A stretch of 7,469 bases of DNA from Deltaproteobacteria bacterium (GTDB taxonomy: Bacteria > Desulfobacterota_B > Binatia > UBA9968): NCBI GenBank assembly GCA_022545745.1, contig JACZQL010000050.1, positions 1 through 7,469 of the forward strand. The letters are read 5' to 3'. Of this stretch, positions 6,340 through 7,469 are shown one piece after another. The notes beneath the pieces are model-generated. The model worked only from the letters and a program-made list of their open reading frames with translations, had not been told where the DNA came from and did not search any database. Every line of letters begins with the position of its first letter. Position 1 is the stretch's first letter. Both the position numbers and the translations under genes were made by a program.

Positions 6340-7323
6340 CTAACCCCAATAGGCAAAGGTGACACCATGTCCTGTGCCGGCAGGTGAACGATAGCACGGC
6401 ACATAATCCACCAAGGTCATGGGCGATGCTTCCATGGCCCCTGCCAGGGTAACCCAATTAAGTATTTCCGGCGTGCCGGGGGCCCGATTCAAGCGATCCC
6501 TTGGTAGGGAACAAAGCCGCTGGACATCTTTCTCTTTCAAGGCATCGATCACCTGATGGTCTAGTTCCTCGTCAATAATTTGGTGACTGAGTCCCCCCGA
6601 GGCCATGATCACTACCCTCTTGTCCTCCTTCCAGGACTCGATCGCCCGTCGCAGTGCCTGGCCGAGGGCGTAGCAGCGTCCAGACTTGGCCTGGCTCGGT
6701 AGATACCGACTGACGATAAACGGAACCATGGGGACAGTCCCGTCCAATTGATACAACTCATAAAACGTACTGAATGCCTCATCCAGCCCATGCTCCGCAC
6801 GAAACTGGTTGGATGAAGCGATGTCAAAACCCTCGTCGATCAGGCTATCGATCAAGTGATTTGCTAACTTCGGAAATCCCGGGAAATCCTTCCGCTCTCT
6901 CCGCGGCCTGGAGGTAGTCATGGGGGGTGGTCCAGTCAAGGCGGCCATCCTGCGCTCAGACCCTCCTCCGGGGCGCTCGGGCGAGCGTCCAGACAATTGG
7001 TCACCACAAAAGATGCCAAAGACAGTCTGGGGGTCGTCCGGGAGAATCCCGTGGGGATTACTAACCACAACAGCCACATCCGGCGCCGATCGGGCCACGA
7101 CCTCAGCTAGCTTTTTAATCGCCACCTGACACTTATCGTAGCGCTCCTGCTTCTTCTGAAGCGTGATTTCTTTGGCGATCGCCGGGTTCGCGTTGCGGAG
7201 AAGCTCCTGGTAATCGTACCGGGGGTCCTTCTTGTCTCTCTCGACGATTCGATCCCATTCCCCGGGCAATGTCTTGATTGTAGGGCCGTGGGAGCTCGCA
7301 AATCCCAAGACTACCTTTGCCAT
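6340..7323 (-). CDS. Class III extradiol ring-cleavage dioxygenase, LigB family
   Basis: The 327-residue product matches the catalytic (LigB/beta) subunit fold of protocatechuate 4,5-dioxygenase, which uses Fe(II) and oxygen to open aromatic diols. The LigB residues line up: His12 in FASSHGP (iron ligand), His91 in VVVSNPHG (second ligand, usually within an N-D-H motif), His178 in RAEHG, His247 in ASGGLSHQ (catalytic base), and Glu286 in GTPEILNW (third ligand). The C-terminal LVDYVPCYRSPAGTG resembles stand-alone LigB-like proteins, and no LigA partner is visible. The start ATG at 7323 has AAGGAAGG upstream. Residues 135-146 (Arg/Thr-rich) look out of frame; see findings. It is the first full gene of the cassette, upstream of the cupin and amidohydrolase genes. 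The substrate could be a catechol, gallate or a non-aromatic analogue. Confidence 0.88.
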   Translation of the reverse strand: MAKVVLGFASSHGPTIKTLPGEWDRIVERDKKDPRYDYQELLRNANPAIAKEITLQKKQERYDKCQVAIKKLAEVVARSAPDVAVVVSNPHGILPDDPQTVFGIFCGDQLSGRSPERPGGGSERRMAALTGPPPMTTSRPRRERKDFPGFPKLANHLIDSLIDEGFDIASSNQFRAEHGLDEAFSTFYELYQLDGTVPMVPFIVSRYLPSQAKSGRCYALGQALRRAIESWKEDKRVVIMASGGLSHQIIDEELDHQVIDALKEKDVQRLCSLPRDRLNRAPGTPEILNWVTLAGAMEASPMTLVDYVPCYRSPAGTGHGVTFAYWG

Positions 7324-7401
7324 TTGAAAACCCTTCCTTTCTCTTTCGCCCGGATGTGATGCATCTCCGGAATCATGACAGATTTGTTATTTGTGCAGGA
7401 A

Positions 7402-7458
7402 TTATCCATCGGTCAGCACTGAATCGGTTACCGATAGGGTGAGTTCAAAATCTGCCAT
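7402..7458 (-). CDS. Short ORF with strong ribosome-binding site at the right edge
   Basis: Reading leftward from the right edge, GAGGAGG is followed four bases later by ATG (7458) and 18 codons, giving MADFELTLSVTDSVLTDG and then TAA. The ribosome-binding site is the best in the window, yet the frame is too short for an ordinary gene. It lies 78 bases upstream of the dioxygenase start. It may be a leader peptide, a gene cut short by a frameshift or nonsense change, or chance. I recognise no family. Confidence 0.3.
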   Translation of the reverse strand: MADFELTLSVTDSVLTDG

Positions 7459-7469
7459 GGGACCTCCTC

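Overview
The window holds two unrelated blocks of bacterial DNA with roughly even base composition. The organism is not identifiable from the sequence. It has a glutaminyl-tRNA synthetase beside a bacterial-type glutamyl-tRNA synthetase, which only some bacterial lineages carry. It also has a class III extradiol dioxygenase cassette typical of soil or marine heterotrophs. An uncultured environmental bacterium is the safest description.

Positions 1-2298 form a glutamine/glutamate charging island. glnS (partial, minus strand, running off the left edge) and gltX (plus strand) diverge from a 152-base spacer that has a candidate promoter in each direction. Close behind gltX come tRNA-Gln(CUG) and tRNA-Glu(CUC), one base apart, both with encoded CCA. 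Two synthetases and one cognate tRNA for each therefore sit within 2.3 kb.

Positions 2325-3665 (minus strand, convergent with the tRNAs) encode a multi-pass membrane protein with many histidines in or beside predicted helices. I cannot assign it to a named family. A 412-base stretch with no convincing gene follows (3666-4077), containing candidate minus-strand promoters.

Positions 4078-7323 (minus strand) are a three-gene cassette read right to left: a LigB-type extradiol dioxygenase, a two-domain cupin protein, and an amidohydrolase-2 (ACMSD/LigI-like) TIM-barrel protein. It probably acts on an aromatic or related ring compound. Three details stand out. A 12-codon stretch in the dioxygenase looks out of frame, as if from two compensating indels. 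The first cupin domain has lost its metal-binding histidines. The amidohydrolase has Ser where the family's second-half catalytic His normally lies. The right edge has a strong ribosome-binding site and an ATG followed by only 18 codons, perhaps a tiny leader peptide or a broken gene.
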